In this document: positions 36,222-45,415 of the stretch, one piece after another
Layout: every line of letters begins with the position of its first letter
Position numbering within the stretch: position 1 is the first letter of the stretch
Assembly (NCBI RefSeq): GCF_039541915.1
Contig: NZ_BAABHD010000032.1
Location: 1 to 64,000 of the forward strand
DNA: 64,000 nt
Source of the DNA: Nibrella saemangeumensis
GTDB lineage: Bacteria > Bacteroidota > Bacteroidia > Cytophagales > Spirosomataceae
Direction: 5' to 3'
Made by a program: the position numbers and the translations under genes
Notes under the pieces: model-generated
What the model saw: only the letters and a program-made list of their open reading frames with translations
Told to the model about the DNA's origin: nothing
The model's database searches: none

Positions 36222-36373
36222 GGCCAGATTGTCGACTATTCGAAGTCAACAATCAAAATTGGTATTTTTCTCCGACTAAAGCCAAAATATTTTCCGGAGA
36301 TGCTGTCAATATATGATTTATCAAAGGTGATTTAGAAATTCTCTCAGGATGAGTTATTGAACGGTACTGCCTG

Positions 36374-37807
36374 CTAATAATAAACCTCGGTCTGGTTGGT
36401 TTTCAACTGGTCGATCAGCAGGGTGTGCGGACTTTCACCGGTCGTTTTGCGGGTAACCGGATTCTGCCGGAGGTACAGTTTTTTCAGCTGCCGCAGGTTT
36501 GCCAGGGAGCCGGGGAGCTCCTGCAGGTTATTGCTGCTCAGGTCCAGTTCTTCCAGCGAGGGCAGGGCCAACAGCGTAGCCGGAACGGTGTTGAACCAGT
36601 TGTAGCCAATATCGACGATGCGCAGATATTTCAGCTGATCCAGGCGGGCGGGTAACGCACTAAGCTGGTTGTGGTGGGCGTACAGAATTTGCAGCTGGTG
36701 CATCTTCGCGACCGACTCGGGTAACTTCCTGAGCTGATTATGTGAAATGGCCAGTTGCTCCAATCTCCGCAGCCGCCCCACCGACCGGGGTAGTTCTGTC
36801 AAGTTATTGTAGTACAGGTCCAGCACGTTCAGGCGCCTAAGTTTTTTGATCTGGCGCGGTAAGGTAGTCAGGCCAACATTATACAGATTCAGGTCATTGA
36901 GCCGGCGGAGGGACCGGAGCCGGCGAATGTCAAGCGTTTTTAATTTATTATTGCCCAGCCATAGGCTTTCCAGTTTCCGATTCTGCCGGATCGAGCGCGG
37001 AATGTCGGTAAAGCTGTTCCCCTGAATGTTCAGGGCCAACAGGTGGCGGTTCTTCACAAACGAGAGGCTATCGGCCACCAGCCCATTGAACATCACACTC
37101 AGCCGTTTCAGGTTGGGTATGTTGCGGGTAAGCCGCTCGGGTATGGCTTTGATTCTGTTTCTCGACAGGTCGAGCTCCTCCAGATTCGGGAACCGGTACA
37201 CTTCTTCCGGAATGTCTGTCAATTCAAGCTGGTTCAACAGCAGGGCTTTTACGGTATCGGGCCGGTTGGTAGCTTTAGCGGCTTCGAGGGTCGTAATAAT
37301 GCCGGGACCTTTGCGGGTGGTGCGCGGGGGGAATACCATTCCCATCGTTTGCATACCACTTCGATGGAAGCCGGTTTGGGTCTTTAGCGGAAAGGGATGC
37401 TGTTCGTACCAGTCTCTGAGCAGGTCCAGTAAACCTGCTTCCTGGTCAGGGGTAAGTTTCGATTGGGGAAAGCTACAGATAACCCACTCATAGGAGCCAT
37501 CGGAGCGGATAAATTCTTCAGTTTGCAGCAGCACACCTTTTACGGGCATCCGCTTTTGGTTCACCTGAATAAACTGGTTAAACTGCCTGCGATAACTGGC
37601 CATAGTGTCCAGGACCACTTCCGCTTTGCCACCACGACTAAAAATACCTTCTCCCTGCTTATTTCCAAATGCCGACGGATACTTTCCCGCTAACTGCGAG
37701 GGATAAATCTGCAGGCTGGCGGTATCGCGTAACAGCACCACCCGGCTTTGGCTATAGCCATTCAGGACCAGACTGCACAGCAGTACGAGAAAGGAGAGGA
37801 ATTTCAT
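36374..37807 (-). CDS. Secreted leucine-rich-repeat protein
   Basis: After a signal peptide (FLVLLCSLVLNGYSQ) and an N-terminal domain of about 180 aa that I do not recognise, about eleven LRR units of 22-24 residues follow (for example LPRSVGRLRRLEQLAISHNQL). The consensus LxxLxxLxLxxNxLxxLP belongs to the typical or Shoc2/bacterial-type class. Such domains bind proteins. The protein should be periplasmic or surface exposed. A promoter-like site and a perfect palindrome lie upstream. Confidence 0.88.
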   Translation of the reverse strand: MKFLSFLVLLCSLVLNGYSQSRVVLLRDTASLQIYPSQLAGKYPSAFGNKQGEGIFSRGGKAEVVLDTMASYRRQFNQFIQVNQKRMPVKGVLLQTEEFIRSDGSYEWVICSFPQSKLTPDQEAGLLDLLRDWYEQHPFPLKTQTGFHRSGMQTMGMVFPPRTTRKGPGIITTLEAAKATNRPDTVKALLLNQLELTDIPEEVYRFPNLEELDLSRNRIKAIPERLTRNIPNLKRLSVMFNGLVADSLSFVKNRHLLALNIQGNSFTDIPRSIRQNRKLESLWLGNNKLKTLDIRRLRSLRRLNDLNLYNVGLTTLPRQIKKLRRLNVLDLYYNNLTELPRSVGRLRRLEQLAISHNQLRKLPESVAKMHQLQILYAHHNQLSALPARLDQLKYLRIVDIGYNWFNTVPATLLALPSLEELDLSSNNLQELPGSLANLRQLKKLYLRQNPVTRKTTGESPHTLLIDQLKTNQTEVYY

Positions 37808-37847
37808 CGATAACGAAGTGTTTAGTTATATAACGGAGTGGATAGCA

Positions 37848-37879
37848 TAAAGGTATAAAATTGCAGATTAGAAGTTCAA
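37848..37879 (-). promoter_or_regulatory. Candidate promoter of the LRR gene
   Basis: On the minus strand TACCTTTA (37848-37855) matches the -7 box in 7 of 8 positions and TTG (37877-37879) lies 21 bases upstream. The -33 side is inside the 33-bp palindrome, which would let a bound repressor or activator act on it. Confidence 0.4.
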
Positions 37880-37893
37880 CTTCTAATCTGCAA
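37861..37893. repeat. Perfect 33-bp palindrome
   Basis: A 16-base arm (37861-37876) is the exact reverse complement of 37878-37893, with a single base between. It lies between the divergent LRR and channel genes. As DNA it could be a dimeric operator; as RNA it could form a long hairpin. Confidence 0.65.
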
Positions 37894-38026
37894 CTAAGTT
37901 ACTTCAACCATCCCTCAAATGATAGACCGTTCAGGAAGATACCGCAACATTTTGACAGCAAGAGAGTTGCGCCTGTACGACTCGTCTGTTTAGACGATGT
38001 CCAGACCACAACTATCCATTATTTCT

Positions 38027-38836
38027 ATGGAACCTTACGATGATATTGAAAGCACCGGGATCACGTTTTCCCGGCAGTTTGTTGCGTTCTTCCCGCGCCT
38101 GATCGGTGCCTTGCTGCTGCTGCTCATCGGCTGGCTTATTGCCCGGGCGGTTCGCTGGGGTGTCGAGAAACTGTTGAAGGCAATCCGGTTTGACAACCTG
38201 ACGGCCAAGGTAGGCATTGATACCTTCCTGCGTAAAGGCGGTATTCAGCATTCGTCCAGCCACCTGTTTGCGACAATGATCTACTGGATACTGATGCTGA
38301 TCGTGTTCGAGGCTTTCTTCAACAGCCTGGGACTCGAAATCATATCCGGTCTGCTGAACGATATTATTCTGTACGTACCGAACATTATTGTCGCTATCGT
38401 CATCCTGGTGATCGGTATGTATCTGGCCGATTTTGTGCGCGGTCTGGTGGTGGCGGCCCTGCGCAATGCCAACATCGCCCAGGCTGATCTGATTGGGCTG
38501 GCCGTTCGGGCGCTGGTCATCTTCCTGGTCTTTGCCATTGCGCTTTCGCAACTGCGTATTGCCGAAGATATTATTACCTCAGTAGTCACGCTGGTGCTGG
38601 GAGCCTTCTGTCTGGCGCTGGCCATTGCCTTCGGCTTTGGTGCCCGCGACTGGGCCGCCGACATCGTCAACCGCTATGTTCGCAACCCGCAGTCGGGGCC
38701 GACAACCACTCCAACACCCACAACCCGGGTAGGTACGTCTTATCCCAGTAATGCTCCTGGTACCTCCACTGGTACATCAGCGAATCCGTCGGACCCCGCA
38801 GATCCCATGAACCAGCCGGGACCAACGCAGCCGTAA
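38027..38836 (+). CDS. Mechanosensitive-channel-like membrane protein with TM_helix repeats
   Basis: The protein carries hydrophobic helices with the TM_helix (CmpX/MscS-related, PF05552) pattern twice: FFPRLIGALLLLLIGWLIAR and YVPNIIVAIVILVIGMYLADF. A third set (TLVLGAFCLALAIAFGFGARDWA) ends in the GFGARDWA motif usual for this family. The C-terminus is a Thr/Pro/Ser-rich disordered tail of about 50 residues. Such proteins are thought to be stretch-activated or to support the envelope. The MscS pore domain itself is absent. ATG 38027 is taken; ATG 37997 would add 10 residues. Confidence 0.82.
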   Translation: MEPYDDIESTGITFSRQFVAFFPRLIGALLLLLIGWLIARAVRWGVEKLLKAIRFDNLTAKVGIDTFLRKGGIQHSSSHLFATMIYWILMLIVFEAFFNSLGLEIISGLLNDIILYVPNIIVAIVILVIGMYLADFVRGLVVAALRNANIAQADLIGLAVRALVIFLVFAIALSQLRIAEDIITSVVTLVLGAFCLALAIAFGFGARDWAADIVNRYVRNPQSGPTTTPTPTTRVGTSYPSNAPGTSTGTSANPSDPADPMNQPGPTQP

Positions 38837-38861
38837 GTGTGAGCCTGCCAATCGTCAAAAA

Positions 38862-38889
38862 GAAAAGAGACCCCCAAAGGTCTCTTTTC
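38862..38889. terminator. Bidirectional terminator
   Basis: GAAAAGAGACC (38862-38872) pairs with GGTCTCTTTTC (38879-38889) between the convergent channel and M16 genes. Confidence 0.82.
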
Positions 38890-38914
38890 CGTATCCTGGC
38901 GGGCCGGCTCCAGG

Positions 38915-41710
38915 TTAGTTTTTCTTCCCTTCACCCACCGTTGCCGCCGGTTGCTTCTCGGCAATCTTTTTGGCGGCTTTCTCGAAGTCACCAGCCTGGA
39001 TGATGGTCAGGCGGGCCGGGTCGATGTGTTTCTTCATGGCGGCATTGATCTGCTCAGGCGTCAGAGCCTCAATCTTCTTTTCCAGATCAGCGTCCCATGC
39101 CATCGTCCGGTTCAGGTACAGGTAATTGTTCAGCGTAGTCGACAGCGAGGGATCCTGCGCCCGTGTTACCTGCCGCGACTGCAAAAAGCCAGATTTAGCC
39201 GCTTTTACCTCCTCCGCCGTAAAGCCTTCGGTCCGCATCTTATCCAACTCCTCCAGGAATGCCTTCTGCAATTTCTCGGCATTCTCGGGGTTATAGATCG
39301 CGTAGGCCGTAAACGTGCCGGATTTGTCAAGCGGGTGCGCCGAGATACCGGAACCTACGCCGTAGCTGATCCCTTCTTTCTGGCGGATGCGGGTAGCCAG
39401 CCGCGAGTTCAGGAAGCCACCACCCAGCATGTAGTTACCCATCATTAGCGCCGGGTAATCCGGGTCATCGTCGCGCAGCGGCAGCGTCAGACCGGCCACA
39501 AACATGGCGTTGGCTTTGTCGGGCGTTTGCAGGTTCTGGGGTGTTGGTTTGATGTCCCTGTATTCGGCTGCAATGCGGCTGAACGGCATCTTCGACTTCC
39601 AGGTACCCAGCTCGTCGGTGATCACCTTCCGCACCAGCGGCTCGTCAAAATCGCCCACCACGGCTACGGTGGCGGCAGAAGCCCCGTAGAAGTCCTTGTG
39701 AAACTTCTTCAGGTCATCCAGTTTGAGGGCCTTAACCGCTTCAACTTCTTCGTCAAACGTTTTTACATAACGAATGTCTTCTTTCTGGTACGGCGACATA
39801 GTACGCTGGAAAGTATTAAAGGCAATAGCCTGCGGCTCCGACCGCTGCGACTCAATACCGGCCAATTCTTCCTGCTTCAGCTTTTCAAACTCGCTGGCGT
39901 CAAATACCGGGTTCTTCAGCATATCGCTCACCAGCCTGACTACCGCCGGCAGGTTCTCCTTTGTGGTTTTGATGTTAACGTTCACATTGTTGCTGCCACC
40001 GCCGACAGATACCTGCGCTTTCAGTTTGTCGAGTTCGTCTTTGATCTGCTGCCGGGTGCGGTTGGTGGTACCCTTGTCCAGCATGGCGGCCGTAAACGAC
40101 GCAATGGTGGCTTTGTTCATCAGGCTTTTCTGATCGCCAACCCGCAGGGTCATCCGGGCGTTCACTTCGTTGCCACGGGTGGTCTTTGGCAGCAGCGCAA
40201 ACTCGATGGTATTTGGTTGTTCAAAGCGTTTGGTACGGCCGTCGATGTTGGCCGGTGACGGATCGAAGGCTTCACCCTGCGCAATAGCGGCCCGGCCTTT
40301 ATAGTCTTTTAGCAGGGCGGCTACGTCTACCGACTCCGGTACTTCGGTACGGTCGGGGTTGGGGTCCGGAATGAACATACCTACCGTCCGGTTCGACGGT
40401 TTCAGGTAGTATTTGGCAATGCGCTGTACATCCTGGGGCGTTACCTTCTCCAGCTGGTCGCGGTACAGGAAGCCCAGCCGCCAGTCTCCGGTTGCAATAA
40501 ATTCGCTGAGCTGAATGCCCAGTCTCTCGGTGCTTTTAAACGCCAGTTCAAAGTCTTTCAGCAGCTTGGCCTTCGCCCGGTCAACTTCTTCTTTGGTTGG
40601 GGCGACAATGGCTGCCGAGTCAAGCGTATTCAGCAGGGTTTTTCTGGCATCCTCAATGGATTTGTCTTTCAGCAATTCGGCGGCAAAATACGCGTAACCC
40701 GGTTCCTTCAGGTACATGAGGTAGCCGTACTGCTGGGACGCTTTCTTGGTGTCGATCAGCTTTTTATACAGGCGGCCGGACGGTTCCATGGTCAGTACTT
40801 CCACCAGCACATCCAAGCCCGGAAAATCGGGATGCGAACCCGGCATGATGTGGTAACCGGCCGAGACCACCTGCGTGTCACCTACCCGGCGCAGTACTAC
40901 ATTGCGCTCACCATCCTGAATGGGTTCAATCGTATGCGTATCCTGCAATTGGCGCGTCGGGCGCGGGATGGAACCAAAGTACTCTTTGATCAGCGCGAGG
41001 GTTTTGGCTTCGTCAATTTTGCCGGCTACCAGCAGCACGGCGTTATCGGGCTGATAGTATTTCCTGTAAAATGCCTGCAGGTTTTCGATGGGTACCCGCT
41101 CCAGATCAGACCGGTTTCCGATGGTCGATTTGCCGTAGTTATGCCACAGGTACGCGGCCGACATCACGCGCTCGTTCAATACCGACTGGGGTGAGTTCTC
41201 GCCCATCTCGAACTCGTTCCGCACTACGGAAAACTCGGTATCGAGGTCTTTTTTGGCGATGTACGAGTTAATCATCCGATCAGCTTCCAGGTCGAGTGCC
41301 CACTTCAGGTTCTCGTCCGTAGCGGCAAACGTTTCGAAGTAGTTGGTGCGGTCGAGCCAGGTGGTGCCGTTCGGGCGGGCCCCGTGGGCGGTCAGCTCCT
41401 GCGGAATGTTGGGGTGTTTGGGTGTGCCTTTAAATACCATATGCTCCAGCAGGTGGGCCATCCCGGCTTCGCCCAGGCCTTCATGCCGGGAGCCGACGAG
41501 ATACGTAATGTTAACGGTAATGGTCGGCTTCGACTGATCCGGGAACAAAAGTACCTTCAGCCCGTTTTTGAGCTGATACTCCGTGATGCCTTCTACCGAG
41601 GTGACTTTGGTAATACCTTCGGGAAGGGCTTGGGCCAGTAGTTGCGAGGTACAGAGCATCCACGCGGCTACAATCGGTAGCCAGCGGGTTTTTCGTAGGC
41701 GTACGAACAT
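38915..41710 (-). CDS. M16 family zinc metallopeptidase, two-domain, exported
   Basis: The protein has a signal peptide (LPIVAAWMLCTSQLLAQ) and two M16 halves. The zinc site HLLEH is at 86-90 with MVFKGTPKHP after it; ARPNGTTWLDRTNYFE is the usual substrate-wall strand. The second half lacks HxxEH and has TRIRQKEGISYGVGSGI, the R/Y pair region. It probably degrades peptides in the periplasm. Length 931 aa is standard. It is single, not adjacent to the other M16 gene, and its halves are less lysine-rich. Confidence 0.93.
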   Translation of the reverse strand: MFVRLRKTRWLPIVAAWMLCTSQLLAQALPEGITKVTSVEGITEYQLKNGLKVLLFPDQSKPTITVNITYLVGSRHEGLGEAGMAHLLEHMVFKGTPKHPNIPQELTAHGARPNGTTWLDRTNYFETFAATDENLKWALDLEADRMINSYIAKKDLDTEFSVVRNEFEMGENSPQSVLNERVMSAAYLWHNYGKSTIGNRSDLERVPIENLQAFYRKYYQPDNAVLLVAGKIDEAKTLALIKEYFGSIPRPTRQLQDTHTIEPIQDGERNVVLRRVGDTQVVSAGYHIMPGSHPDFPGLDVLVEVLTMEPSGRLYKKLIDTKKASQQYGYLMYLKEPGYAYFAAELLKDKSIEDARKTLLNTLDSAAIVAPTKEEVDRAKAKLLKDFELAFKSTERLGIQLSEFIATGDWRLGFLYRDQLEKVTPQDVQRIAKYYLKPSNRTVGMFIPDPNPDRTEVPESVDVAALLKDYKGRAAIAQGEAFDPSPANIDGRTKRFEQPNTIEFALLPKTTRGNEVNARMTLRVGDQKSLMNKATIASFTAAMLDKGTTNRTRQQIKDELDKLKAQVSVGGGSNNVNVNIKTTKENLPAVVRLVSDMLKNPVFDASEFEKLKQEELAGIESQRSEPQAIAFNTFQRTMSPYQKEDIRYVKTFDEEVEAVKALKLDDLKKFHKDFYGASAATVAVVGDFDEPLVRKVITDELGTWKSKMPFSRIAAEYRDIKPTPQNLQTPDKANAMFVAGLTLPLRDDDPDYPALMMGNYMLGGGFLNSRLATRIRQKEGISYGVGSGISAHPLDKSGTFTAYAIYNPENAEKLQKAFLEELDKMRTEGFTAEEVKAAKSGFLQSRQVTRAQDPSLSTTLNNYLYLNRTMAWDADLEKKIEALTPEQINAAMKKHIDPARLTIIQAGDFEKAAKKIAEKQPAATVGEGKKN

Positions 41711-41850
41711 AAAGAAAAAGGTTTGAGTGATAGGCCTGACAAAGGTTATTCAATAAATCTCGTAGTTACCGAAACAAGTCACGAATGTCAAGGAATCAGG
41801 TATGAGCGGCTATATAGCTCAATAAAGAGTGGGGAGTAAAGGCAAGGGAC

Positions 41851-41880
41851 AAAAAAAGCCGGAGCAGTTGCCCCGGCTTT
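41851..41880 (-). terminator. Terminator of the CsbD gene
   Basis: AAAGCCGG (41855-41862) pairs with CCGGCTTT (41873-41880); on the minus strand a T-run follows, from 41857 down to 41851. Confidence 0.8.
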
Positions 41881-41905
41881 CCTTATCAATTCATTTATCA
41901 GAAAC

Positions 41906-42151
41906 TTAATCCCGGTAATCGTCCCGGTAGTTCATCATATCGTGTAATTCCTGCTTTGTTTTACCGGTTTTCTGCTGCAGACGGCCATACATTTCGTCTT
42001 TCTTACCGTCGGCATAATCAAAATCGTCGTCGGTCAGATCGGCCCAGGCCTGCTTCATTTTACCTTTGAATTCGTTCCAGCCTCCTTTTACACGGTCCTC
42101 AGCGCCGTCGGCGGCCAGATTGTCGCGATTAAAATCATTGTCTCTGTTCAT
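41906..42151 (-). CDS. CsbD-like stress protein
   Basis: An 81-aa acidic protein whose central part, ADGAEDRVKGGWNEFKGKMKQ, is the CsbD motif (N-x-x-K-G-x-W-x-x-x-K-G-K-x-K-x-x-W) followed by WADLTDDDFDYADGKKDEMYG. CsbD-type proteins are general stress-induced and of unknown biochemical role. There is no signal peptide. It has its own terminator, so it is monocistronic. Confidence 0.92.
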   Translation of the reverse strand: MNRDNDFNRDNLAADGAEDRVKGGWNEFKGKMKQAWADLTDDDFDYADGKKDEMYGRLQQKTGKTKQELHDMMNYRDDYRD

Positions 42152-42297
42152 AACGCTCTATAATTAGTTAGTTGATGAATATATAACTATCAGAAGATAA
42201 AATTGTTGGCGGTCGATATTGGAGTTGATTTTACAAGTAGCCGGGATTAATTGCTAACGCGTTACGCAGGCGGTTTGAGGAGCGAAACTAAGGCAGT

Positions 42298-42326
42298 AAA
42301 AAAGCCGGAGCAATCGCCCCGGCCTT
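42298..42326 (-). terminator. Terminator of the flavin monooxygenase gene
   Basis: AAGCCGG (42302-42308) pairs with CCGGC(C)TT (42319-42326) and an A-run precedes it on the plus strand. Its sequence is almost the same as that of the CsbD terminator 450 bases away. Confidence 0.7.
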
Positions 42327-42430
42327 CTTACATCACAACCTCAGAAAATATCAGATCAGGAGAGTCTCTATGCGGAGTGCAATCCTGTTACGTGATTACT
42401 ACATACATAACCAATAATACGTAAAAATGT

Positions 42431-43570
42431 TTACCCATCCATAGGTTGATGTTTCAGCAGGTGCTGCAGCACCCGCTCCGAGTCCATATGAATGCTCCGA
42501 AGGATACCGGTGAGGGGCGTGGTGAAGCCCAGAAAGTATAATCCAGCCAGTTCAGGCTGGGTAAACCACATGCGCCGGGGATACCCTTTTTCATCCAGGA
42601 TGCGGTCGGCCAGCGGACCCAGTATCGGAGCCAAACCAGGCCGGTAGCCCGTGGCCATAATGATCGCATCGAAGGGTATCTCGCGATTGTCGGTAAACGT
42701 AACGCTTTTCGCATTAACCTGCTGGATACCGGGTACCACGGTGATGTGGCCGGCTTTGATCTGGTCCAGCGTACCCAGGTCGATTACCGGAATCCGGCCG
42801 AGCTTCCGGATCTGGTAAGAGGGTGGGTAGGGTGGCTTTTGCAGCCCGTAGGCCGATAAATTGCCGACCGTCAGCCGCTGCGACAGGCCCGCCATCAGGT
42901 CATAAAACCAGTTCGGAAATTTGTTAAGAAAGATGGCCGTGGGCTGTGTCGGTCGCCCGAACATATCACGCTTCACGACGTTGACCGGGCCACGCACAGA
43001 AATAAAGGGCTTTGCCTTGTATTCGTACAGATCCAGGGCAATTTCGGCCCCGGTGTTGCCCATACCCACCACCAGCACCTGCTCGCCGGCGAAGGGTGCT
43101 CCGTTGCGGTAGTCGCGGCTGTGCCAGATGATACCCCGGAAATTACGCTGCCCCGGCAGCTCAGGCTGATAGGGAATGCGGTTATAGCCGGTAGCCACCA
43201 CCACCTGCGGAGCCGTGAACTGATCGGTCCGGGTATCGACCAGCCAGTGGCCGTTGGGGTCGCGACGAATGCCGGTCACCTGCTGATTGAAAAGAGGTTT
43301 GATGCCGAAATGTTCGGCGTAACGCTCCATGTACTCCACCAGTTGCAGGCGCGACACGTAGCGGGGGTAGTGATCGGGGAAGGGCAGGTGGGGGAGGGCC
43401 GAGTGTTCTTTCACCGTATGCAGGTGCAGCCGGTCGTAATGCTGCCGCCAGGCATAGCCAATGTATTCGCTGGCCTCCAATACGGTAAAAGGTACTTTAT
43501 GGTGAGCCAGCTGACCGGCAATGGCGAGCCCGGCCGGTCCGGCTCCAATAATTATCGTTGGATTTATCAT
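42431..43570 (-). CDS. Flavin-containing monooxygenase-like NAD(P)/FAD oxidoreductase
   Basis: A two-dinucleotide-domain flavoprotein. The FAD site GAGPAGLAIAG is at 8-18 and the NADP site GMGNTGAEIA at about 170-179, separated by the FMO-type signature region (YNRIPYQPELPGQRNFRG). EYIGYAWRQHYDRLHLHT is typical of FMO/YUCCA-like members, which oxygenate N, S or ketone substrates. Length 379 aa is short but usual for bacterial members. No signal peptide. Substrate unknown. It ends 117 bases before its terminator hairpin. Confidence 0.88.
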   Translation of the reverse strand: MINPTIIIGAGPAGLAIAGQLAHHKVPFTVLEASEYIGYAWRQHYDRLHLHTVKEHSALPHLPFPDHYPRYVSRLQLVEYMERYAEHFGIKPLFNQQVTGIRRDPNGHWLVDTRTDQFTAPQVVVATGYNRIPYQPELPGQRNFRGIIWHSRDYRNGAPFAGEQVLVVGMGNTGAEIALDLYEYKAKPFISVRGPVNVVKRDMFGRPTQPTAIFLNKFPNWFYDLMAGLSQRLTVGNLSAYGLQKPPYPPSYQIRKLGRIPVIDLGTLDQIKAGHITVVPGIQQVNAKSVTFTDNREIPFDAIIMATGYRPGLAPILGPLADRILDEKGYPRRMWFTQPELAGLYFLGFTTPLTGILRSIHMDSERVLQHLLKHQPMDG

Positions 43571-43711
43571 GCGTTAGAACAGGTGCAACTGCGTATATAG
43601 TGTTGAGTTACAGGAGCGTAGTTGGCGTTGTAATTTAATAGTAGTTTAATCAGCGGCATCGGTAAAGTATGGAATTTTGTAGGCAGATAAAGTGCTCACC
43701 AGAACTCTATT

Positions 43712-44287
43712 ATGAAAGCTGCTTCCATACCTGCTAACGAAGAAGTCCGCCTGAACGCGTTATCGTCGTATGGTATCCTTGATACCTTACCCGAGGAAGA
43801 ATACGACAGCATAACCCGTATGGCTACCGAAATCTGCCGGACGCCCATTTCGCTGGTCAGCCTGATTGATAAGAACCGGCAATGGTGCAAATCCCGGCAG
43901 CGCCTGAAGGTGACCGAAACGTCGCGTGAGGTGTCGTTTTGCGCCCATGTCCTCCTGAATCCCGAGCAGCTTTTTATCGTGCCGGACGCCCGGAAAGACG
44001 AGCGGTTTGCCGATAACCCCCTGGTGACCGGCTATCCCAATGTGGTCTTTTACGCGGGTGTGCCGCTTGTCGATCAGGATGGCTTCGCGTTAGGTTCGCT
44101 CTGCGTAATCGACAGCCGCCCCCGCACCCTGACCGAAAACCAGCTTCTGTCACTGAAGGCGTTGGCTAAACTGGTAACCACCCACTTCGAGCTACGGCGC
44201 ACCAGACAGGAGCTGGCAGAAACCCGCCAGGCGCTGGCCGATGCACGTAATAAGTCCGAAACGGCTACTCGTTCCTCTACAGCGTAG
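43712..44287 (+). CDS. GAF-domain protein
   Basis: One GAF domain occupies about residues 20-165. It has the usual start (LDTLPEEEYDSITRMATEIC), FCAHVLL and the FYAGVPLVDQDGFALGSLCVID strand pair, which is typical of the free-standing GAF proteins that bind small ligands or sense redox state. The C-terminal 30 residues form a helix rich in Arg/Glu/Ala (TRQELAETRQALADARNK) that could be a coiled-coil dimer contact. No output domain is present, so any signal must pass by interaction. It is divergent from the monooxygenase gene. Confidence 0.9.
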   Translation: MKAASIPANEEVRLNALSSYGILDTLPEEEYDSITRMATEICRTPISLVSLIDKNRQWCKSRQRLKVTETSREVSFCAHVLLNPEQLFIVPDARKDERFADNPLVTGYPNVVFYAGVPLVDQDGFALGSLCVIDSRPRTLTENQLLSLKALAKLVTTHFELRRTRQELAETRQALADARNKSETATRSSTA

Positions 44288-44296
44288 GGGAGTGAA

Positions 44297-44314
44297 TAGC
44301 ATACCGGTATGCTA
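44297..44314. other. 18-bp perfect palindrome between convergent genes
   Basis: TAGCATACCGGTATGCTA is a full palindrome without spacer, ten bases after the GAF stop. It has no T-run, so it is weak as a terminator. Confidence 0.35.
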
Positions 44315-44377
44315 CTTATCAGATAATTCGGGCTTTAGTATGTAAATGTTCCTGCTGCGTACCGGAATAATAATAAC

Positions 44378-45331
44378 CTACTTTTCTTCATCGGTATGGT
44401 TGATGGCCACCACCAGTTTGCCGGTTGCGTGGCCGCTTTCGCTGTGCTGGTGGGCTTTCGCAATTTCGCGCAGCAGATACACATGCTCGATTACCGGCTC
44501 CAGCCGGCCGGCGGCTACCAGCGTCAGCAGCCACTGCATATCTTCCTTGCTGAACTTCATCGCTACCGTTTCGGCTTTCTGGGTGGTAAAGGTAGTGACC
44601 ACATCCTGAAAAATCTGGCTGGCCGACGGCACCGCGGCAATGTAAACCCCATCGTCGGTCAGTGCCTTTTTGCAGTCGGTGAAGGAGCGTTTGCTCACCG
44701 TGTCGAAGATGATCCTGTACCGGTCGGGCTGCAGCGTAAAGTCGGTTTTCTGGTAGTCGATCACGCGGTTGGCTCCTAACCGGCGGACCAGTTCGGCATG
44801 GCTTTCGCTGCACACGGCCGTAACGCGTCCGCCCAGAATACCCGCAATCTGAACAGCAAACGTACCCACGCCACCCGCAGCGCCGTTGATCAGCACCGGG
44901 TCACCGGGCCGCAGGTGACCCAGATCCCGCAGGGCCTGCAGGGCCGTCAGACCCGCAACCGGGATCGCAGCCGCCGGCACAAAGTCAATGTCGTCGGGCA
45001 GTTTTACGACGTTCTTCTCGTTGACCAGGGCGTATTCGGCGTAACCGCCCCCGTCGGCACCCATTTCGGCGACCACGCGATCGCCGGGTTGAAAGTCGGT
45101 TACCATCAGCCCGACGGCCGCCACTTCGCCGGCGCACTCGGCTCCCAGAATTTTAGGAAACTTGCCCGGCAAAATTTTGGAGATTCCTTCGCGCAGTTTC
45201 CAGTCGAGCGGGTTGATGCTGGTGGCGTAGACGCGGATCAGGACATCGTGGTGGTCGGGCACCGGTTGGGGTACCTCCTGAAGTTGCAGAACGCTGCTGT
45301 CGCCGTTCTGGTTAATTACAACTGCCTTCAT
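44378..45331 (-). CDS. NADP-dependent quinone oxidoreductase-like (MDR superfamily)
   Basis: A zinc-free medium-chain reductase of 317 aa. The GroES-like half runs SSVLQLQEVPQPVP to about 125 with INPLDWKLREGI; the Rossmann half has LINGAAGGVGTFAVQIA (about 150-166) and the RRLGANRVIDYQKTDF NADPH region. The cysteine and glutamate ligands of structural zinc are missing, which places it near quinone oxidoreductase/enoyl reductases. ATG 45331 is the family-like start. Substrate not determined. Confidence 0.9.
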   Translation of the reverse strand: MKAVVINQNGDSSVLQLQEVPQPVPDHHDVLIRVYATSINPLDWKLREGISKILPGKFPKILGAECAGEVAAVGLMVTDFQPGDRVVAEMGADGGGYAEYALVNEKNVVKLPDDIDFVPAAAIPVAGLTALQALRDLGHLRPGDPVLINGAAGGVGTFAVQIAGILGGRVTAVCSESHAELVRRLGANRVIDYQKTDFTLQPDRYRIIFDTVSKRSFTDCKKALTDDGVYIAAVPSASQIFQDVVTTFTTQKAETVAMKFSKEDMQWLLTLVAAGRLEPVIEHVYLLREIAKAHQHSESGHATGKLVVAINHTDEEK

Positions 45332-45415
45332 AGATGAAAAGATGGGGGTGAATGCTGTTTCTGCAATAACCATTTTCCCGCGAAAACGTCTATGAAGGCA
45401 GTTGGCCCGTACTCA

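Noticed and set aside
38012..38551. Minus-strand frame opposite the channel-like gene
   Set aside because: Gln/Asp/His-rich antisense of a hydrophobic gene, without start context or family pattern.
44297..44314. 18-bp palindrome as a terminator of the GAF gene
   Set aside because: It has no loop and no T-run, so it was kept only as a possible DNA site.
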